DNA from: Paraburkholderia fungorum
GTDB lineage: Bacteria; Pseudomonadota; Gammaproteobacteria; Burkholderiales; Burkholderiaceae
DNA: 64,000 nt
Assembly: GCF_902833645.1 (NCBI RefSeq)
Contig: NZ_CADFGE010000014.1
Span: 1 to 64,000, forward strand
Direction of reading: 5' to 3'
The notes beneath the pieces were generated by a model. It was not told where the DNA came from, did not search any database, and saw only the letters and a program-made list of their open reading frames with translations. Position 1 is the first letter of the stretch; every line of letters starts with the position of its first letter. The position numbers and the translations under genes were made by a program. This document shows positions 9,155 to 17,817 of this stretch, piece after piece.

Positions 9155-9568
9155 ATGAGTGGACTGACTCCCAATACTCCCGTGCCGACCGGCGTGGTCG
9201 TGCATTCCAGATCGCGCGTGCTCGAACTGCAATACGCAAATGGCGAAACCTATCGCCTGCCGTTCGAGTTACTGCGCGTGTATTCGCCATCGGCGGAAGT
9301 GATGGGCCACGGGCCCGGCCAGGAGACGCTGCAAACCGGCAAGCGCGAGGTCACGATCAAGATGATCGAAGGCGTCGGCAACTATGCGATACAGCCGACT
9401 TTCTCCGATGGGCACTCCACCGGCATCTATTCGTGGGACCTGCTGCACGACATGGCCGTCCGTCAGGATGAACTCTGGCGCGAATATCTCGCCAAACTGG
9501 CAGCGGCCGGCGTTGACCGTGATACGCCAATGACCCCAGCCGGTGCTGCGCACGGGCACTGTCACTGA
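9155..9568 (+). CDS. DUF971 (GBBH-like N-terminal domain) protein
   Basis: This 137-residue protein belongs to the DUF971 group, related to the N-terminal domain of gamma-butyrobetaine hydroxylase. It keeps the LELQYANGETYRLPFELLRVYSPSAEV block and the YAIQPTFSDGHSTGIYSWDLL block that define the family. The end is His-rich (AHGHCH). It lies 69 bp upstream of ubiE. The same adjacency is, as far as I recall, common in beta-proteobacteria, and it hints at a link to quinone or Fe-S metabolism. The molecular function is unknown. Confidence 0.88.
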   Translation: MSGLTPNTPVPTGVVVHSRSRVLELQYANGETYRLPFELLRVYSPSAEVMGHGPGQETLQTGKREVTIKMIEGVGNYAIQPTFSDGHSTGIYSWDLLHDMAVRQDELWREYLAKLAAAGVDRDTPMTPAGAAHGHCH

Positions 9569-9637
9569 TACGATTCGCCCTGATCGCCGCACTGATGCGG
9601 CGCAACATATTTCAGAATACGCGAAAGGACGAGCGCG

Positions 9638-10369
9638 ATGAGCAAAACCCACTTCGGCTTTCAATCGGTCGACGAACAGGAAAAAGCGCAGAAGGTGGCG
9701 GGCGTGTTCCACTCGGTCGCCTCCAACTACGACTTGATGAACGACCTGATGTCGGGCGGGTTGCACCGGGCGTGGAAGATGTTCACGATCGCCCAGGCCA
9801 ACGTCCGGCCGGGCTTCAAGGTGCTCGATATCGCGGGCGGCACGGGCGATCTGTCGAAGGCGTTCGCAAAACAGGCGGGCGAAACCGGCGAAGTCTGGCA
9901 CACCGACATCAACGAATCGATGCTGCGCGTGGGCCGCGACCGCTTGCTGGACAAGGGTGTGATTACGCCGGCACTGCTTTGCGACGCCGAAAAAATCCCC
10001 TTTCCCGACAATTACTTCGATGTGGTGACGGTGGCCTTCGGCTTGCGTAACATGACTCATAAGGACGTGGCGTTAGCCGAGATGCGCCGCGTGTTGAAAC
10101 CGGCAGGCCGTCTGCTGGTGCTGGAGTTCTCGAAAGTATGGGATCCGCTTAAAAAGGTCTACGACGTCTATTCGTTCAAGGTGTTGCCGTGGCTCGGCGA
10201 GCGCTTTGCGAAGGACGCCGAGAGCTACCGCTACCTGGCGGAATCGATCCGGATGCATCCGGACCAGGAAACTTTAAAAACAATGATGGAACAAGCGGGC
10301 CTGGACGGCGTCAAATATTACAATTTGTCAGCTGGCGTGGTAGCTTTACATGTGGGGACCAAATACTAG
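9638..10369 (+). CDS. ubiE: UbiE C-methyltransferase (ubiquinone/menaquinone synthesis)
   Basis: UbiE is a SAM-dependent methyltransferase that methylates 2-methoxy-6-polyprenyl-1,4-benzoquinol in ubiquinone synthesis (and demethylmenaquinone where present). Signatures are the N-terminal FGFQSVDEQEK/VFHSVASNYDLMNDLMSGG block, the SAM motif VLDIAGGTGDLS and YFDVVTVAFGLRN. The 243-residue length is normal for the family. AAAGGA 8 bp before the ATG supports the start. It leads the cluster ubiE, Tim44-like gene, ubiJ, ubiB. Confidence 0.97.
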   Translation: MSKTHFGFQSVDEQEKAQKVAGVFHSVASNYDLMNDLMSGGLHRAWKMFTIAQANVRPGFKVLDIAGGTGDLSKAFAKQAGETGEVWHTDINESMLRVGRDRLLDKGVITPALLCDAEKIPFPDNYFDVVTVAFGLRNMTHKDVALAEMRRVLKPAGRLLVLEFSKVWDPLKKVYDVYSFKVLPWLGERFAKDAESYRYLAESIRMHPDQETLKTMMEQAGLDGVKYYNLSAGVVALHVGTKY

Positions 10370-10407
10370 GGTCTCTAACCCATCGATTTTTAAAGGAAAG
10401 TACGAAA

Positions 10408-11400
10408 ATGTCCGATTCAGGTGTGTTATCTCCCCGTAAGGTTAAGCAGTCGTTGGTGAGAAGAATCGGACTGATCGCGATGGTCGGTCTGATCATGGCC
10501 GGCTCTCTCGCCTCGCTCGATGCGGAAGCTCGCCGCATGGGCGGTGGCCGTAGTATTGGCCGTCAGTCGAACACGGTTCAGCAGCAGTCGACCCCATCGC
10601 AACCTTCCCAAAGCAATCAGGCGATGCAGCAGCGCGCGCAGCCGGCGCCGGCTCCTGCGCCGACGCCTGCCGCGGCGCCCAACCGCTCGCGCTGGCTCGG
10701 GCCGATCGCCGGTCTTGCGGCTGGTCTCGGTATCGCGGCGCTGTTGTCTCACTTCGGTCTGGGCGGCGCATTCGCCGGCGCCATGGCCAACATCATTGTG
10801 ATCGCGGTGCTCGCGATGATTGGCATCTGGCTGGTCCGCCGCTTCATGGGCCGCAAACGCGACACGGCTCAACCGGCCTACGCCGGCGGCTCGCCGTCGT
10901 TGAATGCGGGTGGTACCGGCTATACGCAGGAACCGCGTTATACCGCTCCGCCCACGGGCTCCTACCTCGAACCGCAAGGCAATCCGCTGAGCACGCCGTC
11001 CATCAACACCGCCCCGGTAGTACCGGCAGGCTTTGATTCGGAAGCGTTCCTGCGCAACGCCAAGGTGTACTTCGTCCGTCTGCAAGCCGCGTGGGACGTC
11101 GGCAACACGGAAGACATCCGCGAATTCACCACCCCGGAAATGTTCGCCGAGGTCAAGGTCGATCTATCGTCGCGCGGCGCCGAGTCCAATCAGACGGATG
11201 TGGTGCAACTGAATGCGGAATTGCTGGGCGTTGAGGAACGTGCGACCGAGTACTTCGCCAGCGTGCGCTTCTCAGGCCTGATCCGTGAATCGGCGGGCGC
11301 GGCGGCCGAGCCGTTCGTCGAAGTGTGGAACCTGACGAAGTCGAACCGCCCCGGTGAGGGCTGGCTGCTGGCCGGTATTCAGCAAGTGGTGCAGCACTGA
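10408..11400 (+). CDS. Tim44-like domain membrane protein
   Basis: This 330-residue protein starts with a hydrophobic signal/anchor (residues ~17-36). A low-complexity Q/P/A-rich stretch (~50-90) and one or two membrane helices (~95-150, ending WLVRRFMGRKRD) follow. A second flexible linker leads to a C-terminal ~125-residue Tim44/MBA1-like domain (FDSEAFLRNAKVYFVRLQ, TPEMFAEV, VEVWNLTKS). It lies between ubiE and ubiJ-ubiB on the same strand. Bacterial Tim44-like proteins have no firmly assigned role; the position suggests a membrane function linked to quinone synthesis, which is inference. SD AAAGGAAAG supports the ATG at 10408. Confidence 0.85.
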   Translation: MSDSGVLSPRKVKQSLVRRIGLIAMVGLIMAGSLASLDAEARRMGGGRSIGRQSNTVQQQSTPSQPSQSNQAMQQRAQPAPAPAPTPAAAPNRSRWLGPIAGLAAGLGIAALLSHFGLGGAFAGAMANIIVIAVLAMIGIWLVRRFMGRKRDTAQPAYAGGSPSLNAGGTGYTQEPRYTAPPTGSYLEPQGNPLSTPSINTAPVVPAGFDSEAFLRNAKVYFVRLQAAWDVGNTEDIREFTTPEMFAEVKVDLSSRGAESNQTDVVQLNAELLGVEERATEYFASVRFSGLIRESAGAAAEPFVEVWNLTKSNRPGEGWLLAGIQQVVQH

Positions 11401-11507
11401 AGTTGCCGCGAAACAGAGCCGGGGCAGCGCCGCGAGCCCTGACTTCGCTCACAGCATTGGCCGTTCGGCATAGCAGGCCGCGAAGCGAACGGACGTTACA
11501 ATAGGAA

Positions 11508-11540
11508 CCCGCGCGGGCACCTCGCCCGCGCGGGTTTTTT
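11508..11540 (+). terminator. Intrinsic terminator between the Tim44-like gene and ubiJ
   Basis: CCCGCGCGGGC (11508-11518) pairs perfectly with GCCCGCGCGGG (11524-11534) across a 5-nt loop, and six T residues follow immediately. This is a textbook rho-independent terminator. It ends only 13 bp before the ubiJ ATG. A TACAAT box at 11497-11502 lies just upstream and could be a -10, which would place the hairpin at the start of the ubiJ transcript. Confidence 0.85.
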
Positions 11541-11553
11541 CTTGCCACTCTCA

Positions 11554-12198
11554 ATGACCCTCGCCGCCAAGCCCTTCGCTGCCGCTGTCAATCACCTGCT
11601 CGCCCGCGAATCGTGGGCTCGAGAGCGCCTCGCCCCGTACGCGGGCAAGACCGCCAGACTGTCCTGTCCGCCGGTTACGCTGATGCTGCTGGTGCAACCG
11701 GACGGCTATCTGGGCGCGATCGGCGAAACCGATACGCAACAGTTCGACGTCACCATTTCGGTGCCGCCTGATGCGCTGCCGGCCTTCCTGCAAGGCGGCC
11801 AGGCAGCGGTGATGAAGCACGTGAAGATCGAAGGCGACGCTGAATTCGCGACTGTGATTGCCAGGCTCGCCGAGCATCTGCGCTGGGAGCCGGAAGAGGA
11901 TCTGGCGAAACTGATCGGCGACGGTCCGGCATGGCGGGTCGCGTCGGTCGTGCGTACGGTTGGCGAACACGCGCGGCGTACCGGGCGCAACCTGCTCGAC
12001 ACCGCCGCCGAATATCTTCTCGACGAAAATCCGCAACTGGTACGGCGCGTCGCACTGGAAGAATTCAACGCCGAACTGGCCCGCGCCCGCGATGCTTTGG
12101 CGCGAGTGGAAAAGCGCATCGAGCGTCTCGAACAGAAGGTCGAAGCCCACGGCGCCAATGCGCCGGGCGGCGCCGCCACGTCGCGCGGCACGCGCTAG
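11554..12198 (+). CDS. ubiJ: UbiJ, SCP2-domain ubiquinone synthesis accessory factor
   Basis: The 214-residue protein has an SCP2-like lipid-binding fold (residues ~5-110) and a C-terminal coiled coil (ARARDALARVEKRIERLEQK), the UbiJ layout. In E. coli UbiJ is a scaffold of the soluble ubiquinone-synthesis complex. Its position 15 bp before ubiB and downstream of ubiE supports the call. I use ATG 11554; a TTG lies four codons upstream. No clear Shine-Dalgarno is present because the leader is occupied by the terminator hairpin and T-tract. Confidence 0.92.
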   Translation: MTLAAKPFAAAVNHLLARESWARERLAPYAGKTARLSCPPVTLMLLVQPDGYLGAIGETDTQQFDVTISVPPDALPAFLQGGQAAVMKHVKIEGDAEFATVIARLAEHLRWEPEEDLAKLIGDGPAWRVASVVRTVGEHARRTGRNLLDTAAEYLLDENPQLVRRVALEEFNAELARARDALARVEKRIERLEQKVEAHGANAPGGAATSRGTR

Positions 12199-12213
12199 TC
12201 ACTGGGCATAACT

Positions 12214-13791
12214 ATGCGTTTTCTGCGTTTCCTCAAGATTTTCTTCACGGTCATCCGATTCGGTCTCGATGAGATGATGCTTAGCCGCGTCAACGACCGG
12301 CGTGTACGTCTATTGCTGCGTATCACTACCATCGGCCGCAAGTTCGACGCGCCGCCGGGCGTGCGTTTACGGCTCGCGCTCGAAAGCCTCGGGCCGATCT
12401 TCGTCAAGTTCGGCCAGGTGCTGTCCACGCGGCGCGATCTGCTGCCGGTCGATATCGCTAATGAACTGGCCAAGCTGCAGGATCAGGTCCCGCCGTTCGA
12501 TTCGGCGGTGGCGATCGGGCTGGTCGAGAAGTCGCTCGGCGCGCCGGTCGACGTGCTATTCGACGATTTCGAGCGGGTGCCGGTGGCGAGCGCGTCGATC
12601 GCCCAGGTTCACTTCGCGAAGGTGAAAGCGGGGCAGCACGCCGGCAAGGCGGTCGCCGTGAAAGTGCTGCGGCCGAACATGCTGCCGGTGATCGACTCCG
12701 ATCTGGCCTTGCTGCGCGACATCGCGGTGTGGGCTGAGCGTCTGTGGGCCGACGGCAAGCGCCTCAAGCCGCGCGAGGTGGTGGCCGAATTCGACAAGTA
12801 TCTGCACGACGAACTCGATCTGATGCGCGAAGCTGCGAACGGCAGCCAGTTGCGCCGCAACTTTGCCGGCCTCGATCTGCTGCTGGTCCCGGAGATGTAC
12901 TGGGAATTCTGCACGCCCACGGTGCTGGTGATGGAACGCATGGTCGGCGTGCCGATCAGCCAGGTGGAGACGCTGCGCGCCGCGGGTGTCGATATTCCGA
13001 AACTGGCGCGCGAAGGCGTCGAAATTTTCTTCACCCAGGTGTTCCGCGACGGCTTCTTCCACGCCGACATGCATCCGGGCAACATTCAGGTGAGCCTCGA
13101 TCCGGCGCACTTCGGCCGCTATATTGCGCTCGACTTCGGCATCATCGGCGCGCTGTCGGACTTCGATAAAAACTATCTCGCGCAGAATTTCCTCGCCTTC
13201 TTCAAGCGAGACTACCACCGCGTGGCCACGTTGCATCTGGAGTCCGGCTGGGTGCCGCCTACTACTCGGGTCGAAGAGCTGGAAAGTGCGATTCGCGCGG
13301 TTTGCGAGCCCTATTTCGATCGCGCGTTGAAGGATATTTCGCTCGGCCAGGTGTTGATGCGCCTGTTCTCGACCTCGCGCCGCTTCAATGTGGAAATCCA
13401 GCCGCAACTGGTGCTGCTGCAAAAAACCATGCTGAACGTGGAAGGGCTCGGCCGCTCGCTTGATCCTGAACTGGACTTGTGGAAGACGGCCAAGCCCTAT
13501 CTCGAACGCTGGATGAACGAGCAGATCGGTCTGCGCGGCTGGTACGAGCGGCTGAAGATCGAGGCGCCGCAGTGGAGCAAGACGCTGCCGCAGTTGCCGC
13601 GCCTGATCCATCACGCGCTGGCCGAGCGTCACGACAACACGCGGGGCGCCAACGACGAGATGATTCGCCAGATACTGCTGGAGCAGAAGCGCACCAACCG
13701 GTTGCTGCAAGGGCTGCTGCTGTTCGGCGTGGCGGTTGGCGTCGGCGCGGTGGCGGCGCGGGTGTTTCTGGCCTTCGCCTACGGCGCGTAA
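12214..13791 (+). CDS. ubiB: UbiB, atypical kinase/ATPase of ubiquinone synthesis
   Basis: This 525-residue protein is an ABC1/ADCK/UbiB-family protein required for ubiquinone synthesis. Diagnostic features are the KxGQ motif (K65-Q68 in FVKFGQ), the Ala-rich nucleotide loop VPVASASIAQVHF (~122-134), the AVKVLRP lysine (K150), the catalytic segment FHADMHPGNIQ and the metal-binding LDFGIIG. The C-terminus has the expected membrane helix (LLQGLLLFGVAVGVGAVAAR). The length and order match E. coli UbiB. It is the last gene of the ubiquinone cluster. Confidence 0.97.
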   Translation: MRFLRFLKIFFTVIRFGLDEMMLSRVNDRRVRLLLRITTIGRKFDAPPGVRLRLALESLGPIFVKFGQVLSTRRDLLPVDIANELAKLQDQVPPFDSAVAIGLVEKSLGAPVDVLFDDFERVPVASASIAQVHFAKVKAGQHAGKAVAVKVLRPNMLPVIDSDLALLRDIAVWAERLWADGKRLKPREVVAEFDKYLHDELDLMREAANGSQLRRNFAGLDLLLVPEMYWEFCTPTVLVMERMVGVPISQVETLRAAGVDIPKLAREGVEIFFTQVFRDGFFHADMHPGNIQVSLDPAHFGRYIALDFGIIGALSDFDKNYLAQNFLAFFKRDYHRVATLHLESGWVPPTTRVEELESAIRAVCEPYFDRALKDISLGQVLMRLFSTSRRFNVEIQPQLVLLQKTMLNVEGLGRSLDPELDLWKTAKPYLERWMNEQIGLRGWYERLKIEAPQWSKTLPQLPRLIHHALAERHDNTRGANDEMIRQILLEQKRTNRLLQGLLLFGVAVGVGAVAARVFLAFAYGA

Positions 13792-13820
13792 TTCCGATCC
13801 AGAACCTGACGAGGCCTCCC

Positions 13821-14444
13821 ATGAGCGATCCCACCCAGCCCTCCGCACCCGATTTCGCGAGCCGCGATCCCAACTCGCCCGAGTTCTGGGACGAGCGCTT
13901 CGAACGCCAGTTCATGCCGTGGGATCAGGCCGGCGTGCCGCCGGCGTTCCAATCATTCGCTAGCCGGCACAGCGGCGCCGCCGTGCTGATTCCCGGCTGT
14001 GGCAGTGCGTACGAGGCGCTCTGGCTGGCCGAGCACGGCAATCCGGTCCGAGCGATCGATTTCTCGCCTGCCGCCGTGGTTGCGGCGCGCGAGCAAATGG
14101 GCGCGCGGCATGCGCAATTGGTCGAGCAGGCCGACTTTTTCACGTACAAGCCGCCGTTCACGCCGGCATGGATCTATGAGCGCGCCTTCCTTTGCGCGTT
14201 GCCGTTGGCGCGCCGAGCAGACTACGCGCAACGGATGGCGGAATTGTTGCCGGGGGGCGCGTTGCTGGCAGGTTTCTATTTCATGGGTGCGACGCCGAAA
14301 GGGCCGCCGTTCGGCATCGAACGTGCCGAGCTCGATGCGTTGCTCACGCCGCATTTCGATCTGATCGAAGATGAGGCCGTGAGCGAGTCGATTGCCGTGT
14401 TTGCCGGCCGCGAGCGCTGGATGACCTGGCGCCGCCGTGGCTGA
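13821..14444 (+). CDS. SAM-dependent methyltransferase, TPMT family
   Basis: This 207-residue protein belongs to the thiopurine S-methyltransferase-like group. The opening WDERF...PWDQAGVPP is characteristic of that group. AAVLIPGCGSAYEALWLAEHG is the SAM-binding motif I and AIDFSPAAVVAAREQ is motif II. Bacterial members methylate small thiols, halides, or selenium and tellurium compounds. It begins 29 bp after ubiB, so co-transcription is possible, but no role in ubiquinone synthesis follows from the sequence. The substrate is unknown. Confidence 0.85.
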   Translation: MSDPTQPSAPDFASRDPNSPEFWDERFERQFMPWDQAGVPPAFQSFASRHSGAAVLIPGCGSAYEALWLAEHGNPVRAIDFSPAAVVAAREQMGARHAQLVEQADFFTYKPPFTPAWIYERAFLCALPLARRADYAQRMAELLPGGALLAGFYFMGATPKGPPFGIERAELDALLTPHFDLIEDEAVSESIAVFAGRERWMTWRRRG

Positions 14445-14563
14445 ATGCGGCGGCGCTGTGTTCGAGGCGCACTTGATTCGATGGCGGCCACCCCCATTTA
14501 GGTCGGCGGCGGCTGCGTCCGGTGTTCGTCCCTGAAATTCATGGGGGACTAGCCATATGCGGC

Positions 14564-14569
14564 TATAAT
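14564..14569 (+). promoter_or_regulatory. Candidate -10 box upstream of the FmdB-type gene
   Basis: A perfect TATAAT lies 46 bp before the ATG at 14615. No good TTGACA-like -35 is seen at 16-18 bp spacing, so this is a partial promoter call only. Confidence 0.4.
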
Positions 14570-14614
14570 TCAAGGCTTTGCAAGCGTTTACAAGATTTCA
14601 GTAGGGAAAAGTTC

Positions 14615-15019
14615 ATGCCGATCTACGCTTATCGTTGTGAGTCATGCGGCTTCGGGAAGGACGTGCTTCAGAAGATGAGCGACCCCCAGTTGACGCAGTG
14701 CCCCGAGTGCGGAAAAGACACGTTCCGCAAGCAGGTGACCGCAGCCGGTTTCCAGTTGAAGGGCTCCGGCTGGTATGTAACCGATTTCCGCGGTGGTAAC
14801 GGCGGCGCGAGCGCGCCGGCCAAGCCCGACGCGAATGGCGGCTCGAATGCGAATTCGGGCGAAAACGCCGCAGCCGGCAGTGACGGCGCCGCGAAATCCG
14901 ACACGGCTTCGGCCAACGGCACGGCCGCCGCCGCTTCATCGGGCGCAGCCGCAACGCCTGCCGCACCTGCTGCCGCATCCGCCGCATCGACGAGTTCGAG
15001 CGGTTCCGGCAGCGCCTAG
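14615..15019 (+). CDS. FmdB family zinc-ribbon protein
   Basis: This 134-residue protein starts MPIYAYRCESCG and has the two zinc-knuckle pairs CESC and CPEC typical of FmdB-type regulatory zinc ribbons (residues ~1-45). The GSGWYVTDFR block follows. The second half is a long Ala/Ser/Gly/Asn-rich tail without recognisable fold. FmdB was named as a putative regulator of formamide use, but most homologues have no known job. It is followed by a DUF502 gene and aspS, an arrangement I recall from related genomes. Confidence 0.88.
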   Translation: MPIYAYRCESCGFGKDVLQKMSDPQLTQCPECGKDTFRKQVTAAGFQLKGSGWYVTDFRGGNGGASAPAKPDANGGSNANSGENAAAGSDGAAKSDTASANGTAAAASSGAAATPAAPAAASAASTSSSGSGSA

Positions 15020-15094
15020 TAGGTCTGCCGCCCTCGCGGGCGGCGCACACGCCGCGCGCCGGATACCGGCTTACGCGGCTTTCTGGCGGTACAC

Positions 15095-15748
15095 ATGACG
15101 ACGAAAAAAACGACGCTCAAATCGGTGTTCCTGACTGGCCTGCTGGTGCTGGTGCCTCTGGCTATCACACTGTGGGTGCTCGGCCTGATCATCGGCACGA
15201 TGGACCAGACGCTGCTGTTGCTGCCGAGCGCATGGCAACCGGAGCGCCTGTTCGGCTTCCGTTTGCCGGGTCTCGGCGCGGTGCTGACGCTGGCATTCAT
15301 CTTTGTCGTCGGCCTGTTGACCCAAAACTTCATCGGCCAGAAGCTCGTGAAGTGGTGGGAAGTCGTGGTCGCACACATTCCGGTGGTCGGCCCGATCTAC
15401 ACCAGCGTGAAGCAGGTGTCGGACACTTTGTTGTCGAGCAGCGGCAATGCGTTTCGCAAGGCGCTCCTGATCGAGTATCCGCGCCGCGGCTCCTATACGA
15501 TCGCGTTTCTGACCGGTATTCCGGGCGGCGACGTGCTCAACCACCTGAAAGAAGATCACGTCAGCGTGTATGTGCCGACTACGCCGAACCCAACGTCCGG
15601 CTTCTTCCTGATGGTGCCCAGAAGCGAAGTGATCGAACTCGACATGACAGTCGACGCCGCGCTCAAGTACATCGTCTCGATGGGCGTGGTGGCGCCGTCC
15701 GCGCCACCGGCGCCGGTGCGCCGCACGACAGTCGAGCCTCCGCTGTAA
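15095..15748 (+). CDS. DUF502 inner-membrane protein
   Basis: This 217-residue protein has two N-terminal membrane helices (~residues 9-32 and ~62-80) and then a soluble domain. It contains the DUF502 signatures IPVVGPIYTSVKQV and FFLMVPRSEVIELDMTV. No enzymatic motif is visible. It sits between the FmdB-type gene and aspS on the same strand. Function unknown; the family is widespread and membrane-embedded. Confidence 0.88.
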   Translation: MTTKKTTLKSVFLTGLLVLVPLAITLWVLGLIIGTMDQTLLLLPSAWQPERLFGFRLPGLGAVLTLAFIFVVGLLTQNFIGQKLVKWWEVVVAHIPVVGPIYTSVKQVSDTLLSSSGNAFRKALLIEYPRRGSYTIAFLTGIPGGDVLNHLKEDHVSVYVPTTPNPTSGFFLMVPRSEVIELDMTVDAALKYIVSMGVVAPSAPPAPVRRTTVEPPL

Positions 15749-15825
15749 TGCCGGTGCGTAGCGCTTCAAACCGTGTTTGATTGCTGCGCGCCCGTTCAAC
15801 TAATGCAAAACGAAAGACAAACATC

Positions 15826-17625
15826 ATGTCGATGAGATCTGAATACTGCGGTCTGGTGACCGAAGAACTGCTGGGCCAATCTGTCTCGCTGTGCGGCTGG
15901 GTAAGCCGCCGCCGCGACCATGGCGGCGTCATCTTCATCGACCTGCGCGACCGCGAAGGCCTGGTCCAGGTCGTCTGCGATCCGGATCGCGCGGAAATGT
16001 TCAAGACGGCCGAAGGCGTGCGCAACGAGTTCTGCCTGCAGATCAAGGGCGTGGTCCGTGCTCGTCCGGAAGGCACCACGAACGCTTCGCTCAAGAGCGG
16101 CAAGATCGAAGTGCTGTGCCACGAGCTGATCGTGCTGAACCCGTCGATCACGCCGCCGTTCCAGCTCGACGACGACAACCTGTCGGAAACCACGCGCCTC
16201 ACGCACCGTGTGCTCGACCTGCGCCGTCCGCAGATGCAGCACAACCTGCGTCTGCGTTACCGCGTCGCGATCGAAGTGCGCAAGTACCTCGACTCGCTGG
16301 GTTTTATCGACATCGAAACGCCGATGCTCACCAAGAGCACGCCGGAAGGCGCGCGCGACTACCTCGTGCCGTCGCGCACCAACCCGGGCCAGTTCTTCGC
16401 GCTGCCGCAGTCGCCGCAACTGTTCAAGCAGCTGCTGATGGTGGCGAACTTCGATCGCTACTACCAGATCGTCAAGTGCTTCCGCGACGAAGACCTGCGT
16501 GCCGACCGCCAGCCGGAATTCACGCAGATCGACTGCGAAACCTCGTTCCTGTCGGAACAGGAAATTCGCGATCTGTTCGAAGCGATGATTCGTCACGTTT
16601 TCAAGGAAACGATCGGCGTCGAACTGGACGAGAAATTCCCGGTCATGGAGTACTCGGAAGCCATGCGCCGTTTCGGTTCGGACAAGCCGGACCTGCGCGT
16701 TAAGCTCGAATTCACCGACTTGACGGATGCGGTCAAAGACGTCGACTTCAAGGTGTTCAGCACGCCGGCCAACACGAAAGACGGCCGCGTCGCGGCGATT
16801 CGCGTGCCGAAGGGCGGCGAACTCTCGCGTGGCGACATCGACAGCTACACGGAATTCGTGCGTATCTACGGCGCGAAGGGTCTCGCGTGGATCAAGGTCA
16901 ACGAAGTGGCAAAGGGCCGTGATGGTCTGCAGAGCCCGATCGTCAAGAACCTGCACGACGAAGCGGTCAAGGCGATCATCGAGCGCACCGGCGCGCAAGA
17001 CGGCGACATCATCTTCTTCGCGGCGGATCGCGCGAAAGTGGTGAACGACAGCTTGGGCGCACTGCGTCTGAAGATCGGCCATTCGGAATTCGGCAAGGCC
17101 AACGGTCTGGTGGAATCCGGCTGGAAGCCGCTGTGGGTGATCGACTTCCCGATGTTCGAGTACGACGAGGAAGACAACCGTTACGTCGCCGCGCATCACC
17201 CGTTCACGAGCCCGAAAGACGAGCACCTCGAGTATCTGGAAACGGATCCGGCGCGCTGTCTCGCCAAGGCTTACGACATGGTGTTGAACGGCTGGGAAAT
17301 CGGCGGCGGTTCGGTGCGTATCCACCGTGAAGAAGTGCAGAGCAAGGTGTTCCGCGCGCTGAAGATCGGTGCGGAAGAAGCGCAGGCCAAGTTCGGCTTC
17401 CTGCTCGACGCGCTGCAATACGGCGCGCCGCCGCACGGCGGTATCGCCTTCGGTCTGGACCGCATCATCACGATGATGGCCGGCGCCGATTCGATTCGCG
17501 ACGTGATCGCGTTCCCGAAGACGCAACGCGCGCAGTGTCTGCTCACGCAGGCGCCGAGCGAAGTGGACGAGCGCCAGTTGCGCGAGTTGCACATCCGTCT
17601 GCGTCAGCCGGAACCGAAGGTCTAA
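15826..17625 (+). CDS. aspS: Aspartyl-tRNA synthetase, likely the non-discriminating type
   Basis: This 599-residue class II synthetase has the anticodon-binding OB fold (residues ~1-105), the catalytic domain with the bacterial GAD insertion (~290-425) and class II motif 3 (GIAFGLDRIITMM). H32 in RRRDHGGVIF corresponds to the residue (H31 in Pseudomonas aeruginosa) that marks bacterial AspRS charging both tRNA-Asp and tRNA-Asn; E. coli has Leu there. That would make Asn-tRNA through GatCAB. The start MSMRSEYCG at 15826 matches homologues; the reading frame is open to 15781 but lacks similarity there. Confidence 0.96.
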   Translation: MSMRSEYCGLVTEELLGQSVSLCGWVSRRRDHGGVIFIDLRDREGLVQVVCDPDRAEMFKTAEGVRNEFCLQIKGVVRARPEGTTNASLKSGKIEVLCHELIVLNPSITPPFQLDDDNLSETTRLTHRVLDLRRPQMQHNLRLRYRVAIEVRKYLDSLGFIDIETPMLTKSTPEGARDYLVPSRTNPGQFFALPQSPQLFKQLLMVANFDRYYQIVKCFRDEDLRADRQPEFTQIDCETSFLSEQEIRDLFEAMIRHVFKETIGVELDEKFPVMEYSEAMRRFGSDKPDLRVKLEFTDLTDAVKDVDFKVFSTPANTKDGRVAAIRVPKGGELSRGDIDSYTEFVRIYGAKGLAWIKVNEVAKGRDGLQSPIVKNLHDEAVKAIIERTGAQDGDIIFFAADRAKVVNDSLGALRLKIGHSEFGKANGLVESGWKPLWVIDFPMFEYDEEDNRYVAAHHPFTSPKDEHLEYLETDPARCLAKAYDMVLNGWEIGGGSVRIHREEVQSKVFRALKIGAEEAQAKFGFLLDALQYGAPPHGGIAFGLDRIITMMAGADSIRDVIAFPKTQRAQCLLTQAPSEVDERQLRELHIRLRQPEPKV

Positions 17626-17680
17626 GCCGGAGCAAACCGAAGCGGCCTGAATATGGCCGCATGAGGTACACGGAGAAGCA

Positions 17681-17717
17681 AACGAAAAAGGCGCGTGATG
17701 CGCCTTTTTCGTTTTTT
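17681..17717 (+). terminator. Intrinsic terminator after aspS
   Basis: AACGAAAAAGGCGC (17681-17694) pairs perfectly with GCGCCTTTTTCGTT (17700-17713) across GTGAT, followed by a run of T. The A-rich left arm makes it potentially bidirectional. It separates aspS from the nudB-clsB pair. Confidence 0.9.
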
Positions 17718-17817
17718 GCGTTACAGTCGAAGCAACCGGGCCCGACCGATCACCGGACCGCCAGCCGAACCGACCACCGACATGTACCGCGCCAGTTTTG
17801 CGCCCAGTTTTTACGCC

